The position numbers and the translations under genes were made by a program. A stretch of 64,000 bases of DNA, from positions 36,111-100,110 of the forward strand of contig MU831860.1 in NCBI GenBank assembly GCA_029204225.1. Reading direction: 5' to 3'. The notes beneath the pieces were generated by a model that did not search any database, had not been told where the DNA came from, and worked only from the letters and a program-made list of their open reading frames with translations. This stretch comes from Diphasiastrum complanatum (lineage: Eukaryota > Streptophyta > Lycopodiopsida > Lycopodiales > Lycopodiaceae). Positions 11,271-22,524 of this stretch are shown piece by piece (the stretch's first letter is position 1; every line of letters begins with the position of its first letter).

Positions 11271-11329
11271 TCTACATGGATCACAGGTCCACAATGTTAC
11301 TATTTGTCATTTATATAATATGGGGCTGC

Positions 11330-11587
11330 ACATTCGTCATCTGACATTTGGCATATAGCCTTATCATTCTTGATCATAGAAAGCATAGATTTATAGTTAG
11401 GATGCCCCAACCTTCTATGCCATAACTCCTCCTTAGACATAAGAGCAATTTCACAAAAGTTTGCATTCTGATAAGAATTTAACTTGAAGATGCCACCATA
11501 TCTAGATCCATTAGCTAGGATCTCATCACCTGTCTTAATAAAGCAAGTATTGGAATTTAATTTTACATCACAACTGCAATCAGACAA
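11330..11587 (-). pseudogene. Ty1/copia GAG-pre-integrase of nested element 2, interrupted
   Basis: Minus strand IALMSKEELWHRRLGHPNYK and CQMSDDECAA, the domain between protease and integrase. The reading stops making sense immediately after CAA, where the usual C..GK motif should follow; the LTR of element 1 begins within about 60 bases. The integrase, RT and RNase H of this element are therefore not here. They were displaced by the insertion and later lost. Confidence 0.85.
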
Positions 11588-11598
11588 CTTTCCAACAC

Positions 11599-12172
11599 TT
11601 ACCAGTTCTTTGTAAGCTTAGGAACAAAAAGAACATTGGAAAGTGATAGAACTTTAGAAGAAGCAAATTTTAATGGAATGTTGCCAATTCCTTCAATTGA
11701 GCATTCATGATCATTTGTTGTATAAATAGATCTTTTAAGTCCTTTATAAGGTACAATAGAGTCAAAAGACTCCTTTGAACAACACACATGTGATGAGGCA
11801 CCACTATCAATGTACCATGCTCCATCCTTCTTGAAGGGTGTTGAAGAAAGGCTTGACACCATGAGGGATCCTTCTCCATCACTTGCAATAAAGTCTTCTT
11901 CTTTCTCATTAGAGAGATTTGCTTGTTTGAGTTGATTTTTATTTTGAATTAGAGGCATAGTGCTCCTTCTTGCCACAGAAGAAACACTTGACTTTCTTCT
12001 TCTTGGTCTTGGAAGTAGAAAGATGAGTTGAGTCATCCTCTTCACCATCTTTGTCTTTGTCCTTGGCTTTGTCTTTGTTGAAAGCTTGAGAAAACTGGTT
12101 CTTGCTCCTCCCTTTATGCTTGTCCTTGACAAAGAGAGCTTTGTCACTCCCAATATGCTCGAGTTTGTTCAT
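11599..12172 (-). pseudogene. Ty1/copia zinc knuckle and protease of nested element 2
   Basis: A Lys-rich stretch (KDKAKDKDKDGEEDD) precedes the knuckle CFFCGKKEHYASNS, in which the final Cys of CCHC is replaced, then a frame change and the protease site GAWYIDSGASSHVC followed by the flap-like GIGNIPLKF. The same order appears at 63750-64000 on the + strand, marking a shared family. Confidence 0.85.
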
Positions 12173-12804
12173 CTTGAAAGTTTGTAACTTTGCCTTGCTT
12201 CTTCAGAGATAAGAATTCCTTGAAGAGTCTCCAGATTGGGCAACTCCTCCTTTATGGCAAAGGATTGAACAAGATTAGCATAGTCTTCTTTTAAGCCATT
12301 AAGAATGACTTGCACTAGCTCATCTTGATTGATTGTGACACCAACACAAGCAAGCTCCCTATGAAGATCTTTTACTCTTAGAACATAATTTGATGCACTC
12401 TCCTCACTTCTTTGAAAACTTTGAAAAATATGATTTCTAAGAGTGAGTATTCTAGAAGTGTTCTTAGCTTCATAGATTGACTTAAGTGCATCCCAAGCTT
12501 CTTTAGCAGTGATGCAATATCCTATTTCTCTTAGAATCTCATTAGATACATTCATTTTAATGAAGTGTAGAGCCATTCTAGCTCTCTTACTATACTTTGG
12601 TATTTCAAGTTGTGCTTGAGGCTCCCCCTCAATACCAATGTCCATAACATCCTGGAGTATAAGAACAGACTCCATCCTAACCTTCCATATTGAATAATTG
12701 GAGGTACTTAGTCTTTCACTTGGTTCTAAGAGATATCCTCCTACATGTGCCATATTGTGAAGACTTCTTGTTATTGGACAATTATATGTTTGAGCTTGTT
12801 CCAA
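12169..12804 (-). pseudogene. Ty1/copia gag (UBN2 type) of nested element 2
   Basis: An uninterrupted gag frame of about 211 codons. N-terminal LLEPSERLSTSNYSIWKVRME, then AKEAWDALKSIYE, RILTLRNHIFQSFQ and GLKEDYANLVQSFAIKEE are the standard UBN2 capsid blocks. A methionine 18 residues inside (MAHVGGY) is an equally good start. It continues in another frame into the knuckle. Its intact state contrasts with the decayed element 1 inserted downstream. Confidence 0.9.
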
Positions 12805-13509
12805 ATAGACTTGATGTTGCTACTCTCTTTCACTATAAAAATTTTCACGGGTGTGCTACCAATCCTATGTGAAAAACTTGCAACTGTATTTGAGATAGAT
12901 CTCAAATATTCCACAAAACAAGATAATTTAGATCAGTCTCTCAAAATGAATTGAGGAGTATAGACAAATTTTGATTCTACTTTTAGCACATGTTAGATGC
13001 TACAAAAGAAAACACTAATGATTCAAAGAAGGCTCAAAGTGTTCAATAACACCAAAATTTGTCTTGATCTTCAGTTTCTTGTGTTGAATACTCAAAACAA
13101 TGGATTGTGAATCAAGCTAAATTGGATCAGATAAAAAACTGGTCACTCGGATTTTGGACCTCTCTCTGCCCTCTTTAAGAGCTTGTAACTCTTGATAGAC
13201 ACATGAGATTGATTTGAGATCAATTGCAATCGAAAGTACTCTTTCTGAGCTTTCCATCAAGCTATAAGATCAATATCTTTGGACCAATTATGAAGGAGAT
13301 AAAGAGGTTTGAAAATCTCTGATTTTCACAAGTGCGAAATTCCAGAATTCCGTACAATGTCAATTTTGATTTGAAAATCTTGTTTCTATCCTCTTTGATC
13401 CAAACACTTTTCAAGAAAAGGTAAAGAAAAGTGATAAACAGCTTTTTTGCTTGAATTGGGCTCACAAATTCTTGCACAAACAGAGATAATAGCATGCAAA
13501 GCTTAATTT
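12805..13509 (-). other. 5' leader of nested copia element 2
   Basis: Untranslated stretch between the primer site and gag on the minus strand. The open frame at 13262-13567 has no family motif. No gene is recognised. Confidence 0.6.
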
Positions 13510-13522
13510 GGCTTTGATACCA
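13510..13522 (-). other. Primer binding site, tRNA-iMet type
   Basis: Minus strand TGGTATCAAAGCC, one substitution from the usual iMet primer site, abutting the LTR end. Confidence 0.8.
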
Positions 13523-14239
13523 TGATAAAATTCCAGCAAGCTCACACGTGTGGTTAATGATCCTCAAGTGTGAATGATCTTGTTAAGCTTTGTGTTTAGC
13601 ACATAAATTGATTCTAGATTGAATGTCAAGATCTAGTACAAGATTTAATGGCTAAATCACAATCTAGCATGCTAAGAATCAAAGAATGATTGCTTTGAAA
13701 AACAAAAAAGAGAAGAAGTACAAGAATTCAATGCATTAGCATAAGCCTTTACTCGAGTTAGAGAGAGAAAGAGAGAGCAAAATTCAAGCAAACAATAGTA
13801 TAGATCCAAATTGACATGAAATAGCTTCAAAGCTTGGTTCTTCATAAAAAATTATGAGAGAGTCTACACATATTTATGGAGATTGGAGTAGCTCGAGGTA
13901 GAACCATCTCTCTCCAACTTTCATCCACATCTAAAAGTGAGAACTAGAGAACTAGTGACATTTGTCACTTTACATGCATGCATTTCTACCTACTTTTACC
14001 AAGTGTCAAATTTTCAACTAGAATTGTACAAATCATCATGCATGTGTCCAATTCAATTTGTGCATGCCTTGCATGTCACTATGGATCACTTACAACCATT
14101 GCATGTGATGTGCCACGAGTTGTTTCTTCTAGGCCAAATTTGGCATTTACAATATGGAACATCATATACGCATAGGAAAAACTTTGCCAAAAGCCTAAAG
14201 TCAAGATAGATGATTTTTCATTTTTTAACATCTCCAACA
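13523..14239 (-). mobile_element. 5' LTR of nested copia element 2
   Basis: Minus strand TGTTGGAGATGTTAAAAAAT to GGAATTTTATCA, about 717 bases. It is bounded on one side by the primer site and on the other by integrase coding sequence of a third copia element, so the right edge is exact. A TATA-like CATAAATATG lies near 13870-13880 on the minus strand. The five bases after the LTR (TATAT, 14240-14244) should be the target duplication, but the partner copy is lost. Confidence 0.85.
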
Positions 14240-14400
14240 TATATGTGAAATTGCATAATGTCTCTTTCACTTGTGCCTTGATTTTGAGGAGGTCTACCCA
14301 AATATGCCTAGTACAATCATCAACGAATGAGACAAAGAGGCCGACTACAAATAGTTGATGTCATGCTAGATTTGGAGGCTATTCTACCTTCACTCATTTT
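14240..14400 (-). pseudogene. Ty1/copia integrase fragment (element 3, outermost)
   Basis: Minus strand LFVSFVDDCTRHIWVDLLK and IKAQVKETL, the first catalytic block of a copia integrase (normally F.DD.TR..W.Y.LK.K). It is cut at 14239 by the LTR of element 2 and fades out by about 14400. It is the oldest layer of the nest. Confidence 0.85.
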
Positions 14401-16188
14401 GAACTTTCATAGCTTATCTTCTTGAGAGCCATGGCTTTTTCCTTTTGGAGATTGATGTGTCAATTCCTTCATATGAGAGCTTAATTATTTAAATTTGGAT
14501 GAATTTATCTCCTTTTCCATAATTGGTGAGTTTCTTGAATTCTTGACTATATTTTTGATTTCATGTTTTACCATGCTAATTTGATGCTTATGAATGGATT
14601 ATATGCTAGGAGGCTATGATTGGCAAATGACAAAGTTGTCAGTAGGACTAGGGATGTAAATTTTGTCCAAGATAATCATCATGTTTGATGTCGTAAATTA
14701 GTTCCAAACAATGAGGAGGATATATAATGTGAGATTTGTCCAAGATAGATTGAGACATACGTCATAAATTATGTCCAAGATACTTAGCAGGATAGATAGT
14801 GTAGAAATTGCTAGACAAGTGATAATTGTAAAGGATGGAAAGAGATGTGTGCTTACTCTAGCGTTTAGGGCTGACTAGACAAATGGGGTCACTCCATGAT
14901 AGGAGAAAAATGAAATCAAATTGTCCATGTAGTCATGCTAGTAGGAGGATTTTAGACATAGTGCTACACACACTTGTGGTTAGACTAATAAAAAAAAGGG
15001 GGGGACTTGAGATAGTTCTCTTTGCCATGGTTTGCATTGTGTAAATGATCTTGTCTCTCTCTCACTAAAAAATGAAATACTCAAATATCACACACAATTC
15101 GCTTGCACCTTTTTTTCTTTTCTAAAGTGTAAATATTATATTTCATTTCTCATGAGACATTATCTCCATGCATATAACGATAACATGACCATGCATAAAT
15201 ATTTTGAACTTTTGTACATGTACAAATCCTAGGGATAAAGTTGACATTGTTATGAAATTTATTTGCCCAAAAACATTGGATTTCTAATGCACAATCATAT
15301 TTCGTAAAGCAATTATTCAACGAACAAGCAACATCCTAGTGTGCAATTCAAAAATCGAGAACATGGTTCATTGCATAGTCGTAATGCCAAGAGCTTGTTT
15401 TTGCTTTGTATTTAGGTGGGACCTCAAAATTTATACTATACTTATGCTCTCCGCACATTAAAAACCTTTTTAAAATGTTTGTGTGGACACCCTTTTCAAA
15501 ATTGGCACATACACTTGGGACTTTCCAAGTGCTAGGTGCCAATGACTAAATGGATGTCACCATGAACCTTCCTAGAGAAGTTATCTTAGGAAGTTATCAC
15601 TGAATCAACCATGAAATTTACACTGTGTTAATCATTATTATGCATAAAACAAAATCGCGAGAAGTTATGAGTGAATCAACCATGAAGCTTACAATTTGTT
15701 AACCTTATCATCATTATTATGCATAAAACAAAAGCTCAATCAAAGTTTATGCAAACCAAATCTATGGCCTGGACCTTTTTTGATGAGATTAGGCATGCTA
15801 GAGGCAAGGCTTGGGAGAGGTGGGTGGTGAATGAATGAAAGGAATAAGTTAATCAAAATTGGAAAATAATATGTAGTAGGGCCAGGAAGACTTTTCCTGA
15901 TGTGAAATTGAGGAATCACTACACTTAGCTAACAGCTCACAATTCTGTAGAGATCCTAGATACAAGGTTTGGGTAGAGATCCTAGATAAGAGTGTAGTGG
16001 TGTAGCAAGGCCAAAGCTTCTCTCCCACTCAAGCCTTAAAAAAGAATTGTGTGCAATTTTCAAGGACACAAACGTCACATTGTTTTGTCATTGTTCTCCC
16101 ACTACCACTTGTCAACAAAAAGAGTAGGCATGCTAGCAATTCCCCAATTTCCTTCGATTTTCATGTCATGCCATCACGTTGTTATGAT
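14401..16188. other. Intergenic DNA
   Basis: No gene recognised. Short frames lack motifs. The phrase GAAGTTATC/GAAGTTATGA...TGAATCAACCATGAA..TTAC recurs at about 15570-15625 and 15660-15700, a small degenerate duplication. Confidence 0.5.
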
Positions 16189-16308
16189 GCCACGTGTCAG
16201 ATCTTGATTGGGTGGTGACCCATTCAGATTTCTCAGTACCATTCAGATCTTGCCACGTGTCAGTATGTGGCCATTAGTTTACTTTTAAGAGATGCGTCTT
16301 TACACGTG
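16189..16308 (+). promoter_or_regulatory. Cluster of three G-box/ABRE-type CACGTG sites
   Basis: CACGTG occurs at 16191-16196, 16254-16259 and 16303-16308. The first two lie inside the identical 12-mer GCCACGTGTCAG. CACGTG is the palindromic core bound by plant bZIP and bHLH factors and, with this flank, acts as an ABA-response element in many promoters. The cluster is 1.6 kb upstream of the DUF688 start codon, so it is its promoter only if a long leader or leader intron lies between. Confidence 0.5.
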
Positions 16309-17921
16309 GCTGACATCGAGGTGGGCGATTTAAAAAAAACTAGCGTGCTATTGAGCACGATCAGAATGTGGAGCTAGTTTGTCGCTCTCGTGTTGATCTG
16401 CATTCTAAGAAAATTTCCGAGATTTTGGAGGATTTTCTGTTTCTGGGTCTGAGCTCTGGAAATGCAGAAATGGGGGAGAAGACAAAGTCTGTTGAGACGT
16501 TTCAGCATCTGAACTAATAAAAGCATCTGCATAAACCTACCCTTTGATGTGAGCTTGGAGTGACTAAATCCAAAGATAATGCTTTGTTTCTGAGAATTTT
16601 TTGTGGATGGGACCGATTCACACTGTTTCTGTCGATAACCCAGTTGTGGGCTTGCTCATGCCGGACCCAGCGTTGTATTTATTCCAAATCTGTCTACCAG
16701 AAAGTGAGATTTTCTGTGCAATATTAAAAAAAAAGTGAGATTTGATGTTTGTATGTACTGTTGTTGGATGATTTGTTTATTGCAGTGTTAAATTGATGGT
16801 CTCAGGCCTGCATGTGCCTGCTCCTAGAATCTAGATCATACACTATCCTGTAGTGGGCACTGCGCTTGATTTGCCCATTTGTGAGTCTGAAGCATTAGAA
16901 ATATCCACCCACTGCATTGAATAGGAATAGATCTTGAAAGTCGTGAGTCGTGGATTTATGACCGTTTGGCATTGTAACTTGATGTGAGGTCTGTGAACAG
17001 TGCAAAGGCGTGAACTGTTGTAACTCCAAAAAAGACCAGACTCCAGACATCATATCTGGCATTATCTGCAAACGATAGCGTGCAGTGACCAGTCTCCAGA
17101 CTCCTATAAGCACGTGATTACCGAGACAAACTGTACAACTTAAAAGTGTCTTCCAGTAGACTGGTGTAGTCTTTTGCACTTGCTTTATATTTTGCCGTAT
17201 TGTGGCATCTGCATTTTTTGGTTTCGGTTTTTGTCCGAGCAATTCTGTTCAAAGGGTACAAGTGATAGCTGAAGCCTGACAACTTCTCAACTTACAAGCT
17301 ACAAATCACAGTTTATAGCCCCCGACTCCAATGGATCTAACCGTCGTGAGTTGTAAGTTGTAACGTGGTAACGTGCCTTGGAAGTTGGAAGCAAAAGCTT
17401 GAGAGAGCCAGTACTTCGACTGAAAATGGATGGATTAAACCTTGGCTTCTCGTACTCCTGAACACTTACAGTCTAGATCTAGAGTTCACAGACAGTACGG
17501 TAAAAGGCATCTAACACTCGAGAGAAAGAGATTGCAGACGTTGAGAGTGACTTTGGACAATTCACCGGCTTCTTGGAGATTCTGAAACATTATCTTTGTA
17601 TGTTTTCTTGCCATTTGTCTGAAAAATCAACAGGTGAAACAATCTGTATTTTGCTATTTGTCAAACCATCCTGGCTCCTGCAGTCCATTGATGTCATTTC
17701 TAAGAGAGATGGTTACAGCCTTACAGGGGGCTCGATGGTTTAGTTGCCCGGCTTTAGCATATCTATAGTAACCTGAGAGGTCTGGGACAAGCAGTGTCTG
17801 AAAAGCAATAGCAGCTGGGCTGTTAGCTGCAAATATTAGAATTCGCTGTGGTATGCTGGTTAAAGACAGAGGATTCTAATGGTGGACAGATATCTTTGAA
17901 GTTGGTGAAGTCATCACGATA
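16309..17921 (+). promoter_or_regulatory. Probable promoter and 5' leader of the DUF688 gene
   Basis: Unique-looking, less AT-rich sequence between the G-box cluster and the start codon. It has pyrimidine/TG-rich stretches ending in CAG and several ATGs, so a leader intron is likely but cannot be placed. The minus-strand open frame at 16895-17242 has no recognisable motif. Confidence 0.35.
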
Positions 17922-19442
17922 ATGGATGAACAGACAGAAGCGAAGAATATAGACAATGGGCTAGAGTTAAAGCAGCTGTCTCTTCCTTTTAAGTGGGAAG
18001 GACCAAGTGCAACGATCGCCAAGGGAGGAGCTTTGTGCATGATCCTCTCCCGATCAGAGCTTGCAAGCTTAGGGCTCTCCCATTTGCAGATGTTTCCATC
18101 AAACACTACCTCCAGTGCCTTCTTAGATGCTGGCGCTACGGTTTCTTCATCGCAAATGATTTCATCCTTCACGGACGTTTTGCCTGTTCTGAAGACCAAG
18201 GCTGTTCTGGATGCCGAAAAATCTCATTCCTCAGAAGCCTCTTCTCCTCTTCCAGCCAGGAGTCATAAACCTAGGAAGAAAGCCATGTCAATGGACGAGA
18301 TCGCTCTCTACGAGCAGCTATATGGAGGATTCATGTATCCTGGGTCCGAAGAGGATGGGTGGGAGATGAAGGAAACTCGAGATAACACAGGAATGGTCGC
18401 AAAGGAAAGATCAGAAGCCAGCAATGTGTGGCAGGAAAACTGTGAAGCTAAATTCCTCCTTCAGGTGATGCCATGGGAGCTTACTCCTCTTGCTCCCTTG
18501 AGACCTTTCGAGAGCACTGCCGCAGTGCCTTTCAAATGGGAGGATGCGCCAGGCAAGCCAAAGCCCGAGGCCGTATCTCCAAAGCTACATCCTCGCCTGC
18601 AACTTCCTCCTCGTCTCTATGCCAGGTCAAACCCTCTGCCGCTTTCTGACAAAAATGGCCATAGCCAAGTAAAGCGCATCTTGGAGATTATGTTACCGGC
18701 AAGCCGAAGTAAAAAAACCTCAAAATCACATCTGCAGGAAATAGACGAAAAGACACCGGCAGCATGCACCATCTCTGAAGGGGGCTCGTCACCCAACAGC
18801 ATTCTCCAAGGTTTTGATGCTCAAAGCCAAGCTTCATCTACTTCTCCAGATATTCCTTTAACTTCAGACGTGAGCTTGGATTGCAGCGCAGATCGTCAAT
18901 TATATTTCAAAGAAAGCTCCAGAGAGCCGCCATCCTCATCTTCGAACAATTTCAACACTCCATCCAGCTCTCCTTACACAGATTTCGGGCCTGTAGATGG
19001 GGCTAAAGCCTCCCGCCATCTCCATTTCGCAGTTGAGAATATTAAACAGGCTGTAAGATCATGGAACAGAAATAAAAGTGGTGGTCGACGGAATCACAGA
19101 TCCATGGACTTCGATGGCGCTGAGGTCTGGTCTCCGACGCTAGCCATTTATTATCAACAACATGAAGATGAGACGGATGGAATAAAAGACATTGCAAAGG
19201 ATCAGAGACTGACTGGAGATGAGAGCACCGGGTATGATCCGAAAGCTGTACAAACTCCGGAAAAGATAAGCGTTAATCAAAGGTCGCCAAGATCGTTCAT
19301 TTCTGATTCAACGCCTATCACCACACAGTCTACAGAGTTGCGTAGCAGAATGAAGAGGAGTCTTCGGAAATGCATAATGGACAAGATGCAAAGAAGCTAC
19401 ACTGTTGCTGTAAGCAAACAATCAATCTATTGTTCCTTCTAA
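17922..19442 (+). CDS. DUF688-family plant protein (506 aa)
   Basis: Single-exon gene, intact, ATG at 17922 and TAA at 19440. The key sign is a motif near residues 200-215, VPFKWEDAPGKPKPEA, the signature of the plant DUF688 family (often labelled hydroxyproline-rich). A related LPFKWEG occurs near residue 22, and KVMPWELTPL-like sequence precedes the main motif (QVMPWELTPLAPLRPF). DEIALYEQLYGGFMYPGSEE around residue 130 and the basic C-terminus SRMKRSLRKCIMDKMQRSY are further ordered-looking blocks. The rest is Ser/Pro-rich and probably disordered. There is no signal peptide or membrane segment. The biochemical role of the family is not established. Codon use is balanced and GC content higher than in the flanks, as expected of a host gene. 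Confidence 0.88.
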   Translation: MDEQTEAKNIDNGLELKQLSLPFKWEGPSATIAKGGALCMILSRSELASLGLSHLQMFPSNTTSSAFLDAGATVSSSQMISSFTDVLPVLKTKAVLDAEKSHSSEASSPLPARSHKPRKKAMSMDEIALYEQLYGGFMYPGSEEDGWEMKETRDNTGMVAKERSEASNVWQENCEAKFLLQVMPWELTPLAPLRPFESTAAVPFKWEDAPGKPKPEAVSPKLHPRLQLPPRLYARSNPLPLSDKNGHSQVKRILEIMLPASRSKKTSKSHLQEIDEKTPAACTISEGGSSPNSILQGFDAQSQASSTSPDIPLTSDVSLDCSADRQLYFKESSREPPSSSSNNFNTPSSSPYTDFGPVDGAKASRHLHFAVENIKQAVRSWNRNKSGGRRNHRSMDFDGAEVWSPTLAIYYQQHEDETDGIKDIAKDQRLTGDESTGYDPKAVQTPEKISVNQRSPRSFISDSTPITTQSTELRSRMKRSLRKCIMDKMQRSYTVAVSKQSIYCSF

Positions 19443-20599
19443 AGCTATTCTGTATAGCGTGCATTTTTGCTTTGCATTACCTATCCATTCTTACTTTCTA
19501 GAGAAATTATATCAATCAATGCTTGGTCGATCTGCCTGCATGCTGCTGTACTAGATCATTAAGGCTTCTGGAAATTAGCTTTGTTTGAATCTACCTCTCT
19601 TCCTCCTGATTCCTGAATCCTGAATGTACAATCTAGATGTCTGTGTAATTTTCTTACATGTAATTTTCCAAATCATTTGGTTCTGTTGCTTGTGCCAATG
19701 TCCAATTATCAATGACAGACAAGTCTTGATGTTCTATCTTTGTTGACAGGTGCAGTATATAAAATTTCGCTCAAAGTGAGTCATTTTTTTCTCAGACAGT
19801 TCTGAAATTGATCCAAAATCGTCATTCAATTGCCTCGACCTCTTCAGCAAACTCCCATTTGTCTGTGTCTACATACATTGGGGTTCTATTGAACAGCAGA
19901 TGAATGCTGAGTCTTGCCATCAGCAGAGATCAAAGGTTTCGAACTTATAACGTAAAAAATATAAATATTGGAGAGAAGTTGCGAATGATTTAGCGACCAG
20001 AAAGTAAAAGTCTTGTAAAATTGCTTATGGGTTGTGACTTTGTATCACCCTTCTCTGAAATTTGTGGATTGAAGCTATCTAGATCTACATGCAAATACAT
20101 AAGTGGATCAATTCAAGTAGAGGGTTTATGGGTTTTTTCCAAGCTTTGATGTTTCCTAGTTGACAGATATTGGGATATCTCATAGATGTTTAAAAATTTC
20201 ACATCAGTTTCCTCACCAAAAACTGAAGAATTTCACATGAGACATATAGTTTCAAAGTTTGTGGATTATCTACCACTAGCAATGAATCTACTACTTTTAG
20301 TTATGAAAACCAAAAATTGTAGTGTTTTACCGTGTCTTTCAAGTGTTGTAAGCTTTTGTAAGGTTGGCTTGAAGGATTTTAGAGAGCACTCCACATCAAA
20401 ATGAAAATATAAAAAACAATCTAGTATACTCTTATTGTTGGTCCACATGATTTCTTATTGGTTTGCGTGCATTATCGGAAACTACATTGTCTTTGATCTT
20501 ATTTTTAGTGTAATGATAGAAGCATGTGAGGTACAATGCCCTTAAAGAAAAGAACAATGGAGCAAACTTTTGATGTGTTCTCCTTAAATGGCCACAAGA

Positions 20600-20601
<2 letters not shown>
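19443..20601 (+). other. 3' untranslated region and downstream flank
   Basis: TG-rich and T-rich stretches at 19615-19680 (TGTACAATCTAGATG, TGTAATTTTC) look like a plant 3' end. No second gene is seen before the CT tract. Confidence 0.4.

Positions 20602-20656
<55 letters not shown>
20602..20656. repeat. (CT)n microsatellite
   Basis: About 27 uninterrupted CT units. Confidence 0.95.
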
Positions 20657-20661
<5 letters not shown>

Positions 20662-20809
20662 CATAGCTCAAGAGACCCCAATGTAAAATCACATTGAAAG
20701 GCAAAGAACTAGAATTAATCTACTCCTTTGAGTATAACTACAACATGAAATCATGTTATTGAAGAAACTTAATATTTTTAGCTACAAAGCTTTGATAGCT
20801 TTCGAGTTC

Positions 20810-21720
20810 GTGTCTGCAGACATGCACGGAAAGGACCAACAGGCCTCTGTGTCTGCAAAAATACAAAGGAACTACCCATTGGCAGAAACCGCCTCGGACA
20901 ATAATCGCCTACATAACGGTTTCAGAAGGCCAAGACAGGAAGACACAAAGGTCAAACGAACATCTCGATCACAAAGACACCTCTAATCAGGTTCTCTATA
21001 GCAGTAAGGAGAAGCCAAAGAAATTGTTTAGACCTAAGAGGGAGTCAGACCAAAAACAGAATCGAGATCAACAGACAAAGACAGTCGCCAAAGGCAAATG
21101 GAAGAGCAAAGACAAGCCAAGACAACAAGATGGCAAAAAGAAAACATACATGAGATGTAAGCGAGAAGGTCACACAGTCGATACATGTTGGTTGCACCCG
21201 AAGATTGAATGTATTTAATTGCCACAAGAAAGGTCTTGCAATTATGGACTGCTACCAGAATCCGAGGAACAAGCAGCCTCAAGGCAAACGGGAGAACTAC
21301 AACAATTCGTCTTACATAAAAGATCTCGAAAGCTCCAAAATGGGCGAAGAAAGGACGAACCATGGTAATGCGACAGCCTACCTATGTGCAGATATGTGTG
21401 CAACCTCAACATTTGACACACAAGAGGTCATCCTCGATTCAAGAGCAACCTCTCACTTTGTTACATCTAGACGTATCATAGCTAACTTTAATAGCACATA
21501 TCCATCAAGATACATAGTTCTTGGAGACGGATCAAGACACCAAGTGAATGGCATTGGTTCGATATGGCTCAACACGAATGGCAAGGACCGAAGATTGGAC
21601 GACGTTTTGTTCGTACTCACGTTGCAGCAGGACTTGCTCTCAGTTGCAAAAATAGAAGATGCATGCATGTGCCGCCAGCACTAGTACACTCGTTACACAA
21701 GGAAGATGAAAAGGCAACTT
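20810..21720 (+). pseudogene. Ty1/copia gag C-terminus and protease (+ strand element)
   Basis: Starts within gag (phrases AKIQRNYPLAETASDNN, NGFRRPRQEDTKV), continues to the knuckles MRCKREGHTVDTCW and, after a one-frame break near 21215, CHKKGLAIMDC, then the protease region TQEVILDSRATSHFVTSRR and VLGDGSRHQVNGIGSIWL. The catalytic DSG reads DSR (Gly to Arg, a G-to-A change), so the protease is dead. The 5' part, including LTR and gag start, is missing. It matches the minus-strand element at 9012-9455 closely. Confidence 0.88.
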
Positions 21721-22524
21721 ATATCATTTGAAGTTGCGCCTACCAACAGATCAAGCACACCAAGCCCATGAATCTACAGACATTATATGGCACAAGAGAC
21801 TATGTCACATGAACCCAATGGCCTTGTATTAGGCAAACCAACATGGAGCGATTACAGGAGTAAGCATTAGGAGTGCAACCAACTCGACGTCTTATAATGC
21901 GTGCATGAAGGGGAAGATGTCACGTACTTCTTTCACTAGTTCAAAACAACAAAGATTTTGGAGTTAGTACATTCGGACATCTGTGGACCTTTTGACATGA
22001 TCTCTATAGGAGGCTCAAAGTACTATATCGCCTTCATCGACGACTATAGCAAGTTTGCAACAGTCTACTTCATACATAACAAGTCGGAAGCACTCGACAA
22101 GTTCATAGAAAAGTGGACAGGAAGCAAGGTCAAACAGATCAGAACTGATCGTGACGGAGAGTACATCTTGTATCGCTTTGCTGACTTCTGCAACTGTGGT
22201 GGAATCCTTCATACAAGGATTGCTTCCTACACACCGCAACACAACGGTGTTGCTGAAAGGAAAAATAGGACCCTTATGGAAGTCGCAAGGTTTATGTTGG
22301 CCTATTCGAAAGCACCAAGAGTGCTATGGGCTGAAGCAGTAACTACAACCGCCTACATCCTGAACATGATCGACACATCTGGTGTTTCTCACACGACACC
22401 ACACAAACTATGGTGGGGCAGAAAGCCCAATCTAACGCACATTCGGATCTTTGGATGTCTCGCCTATGCACACGTTCCAGATAAGCTTCGAAAGAAGCTC
22501 GATGAGAAAGTCGAACAAGGATAC
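21721..22524 (+). pseudogene. Ty1/copia pre-integrase and integrase, cut at 22524
   Basis: Pre-integrase remnants (IWHKRLCHMN-like with stops, an MALY-stop-ANQHGA where Gln has become TAG) are followed by a clean integrase core: LELVHSDICGPFDMIS, YYIAFIDDYSKFATVYF, IRTDRDGEYI, YTPQHNGVAERKNRTLME, TTPHKLWWGRKPNLTHIRIFGC and KLRKKLDEKVEQGY. D, D and E catalytic positions are all present. The reading ends abruptly after QGY because an LTR in the opposite orientation starts at 22525. The 3' half of this element is not found further right. Confidence 0.92.

Noticed and set aside
11054..11344. Phe/Val/Ser-rich + strand frame and Lys/Thr-rich minus frames
   Set aside because: They fall in the TTCG-repeat part of an LTR.
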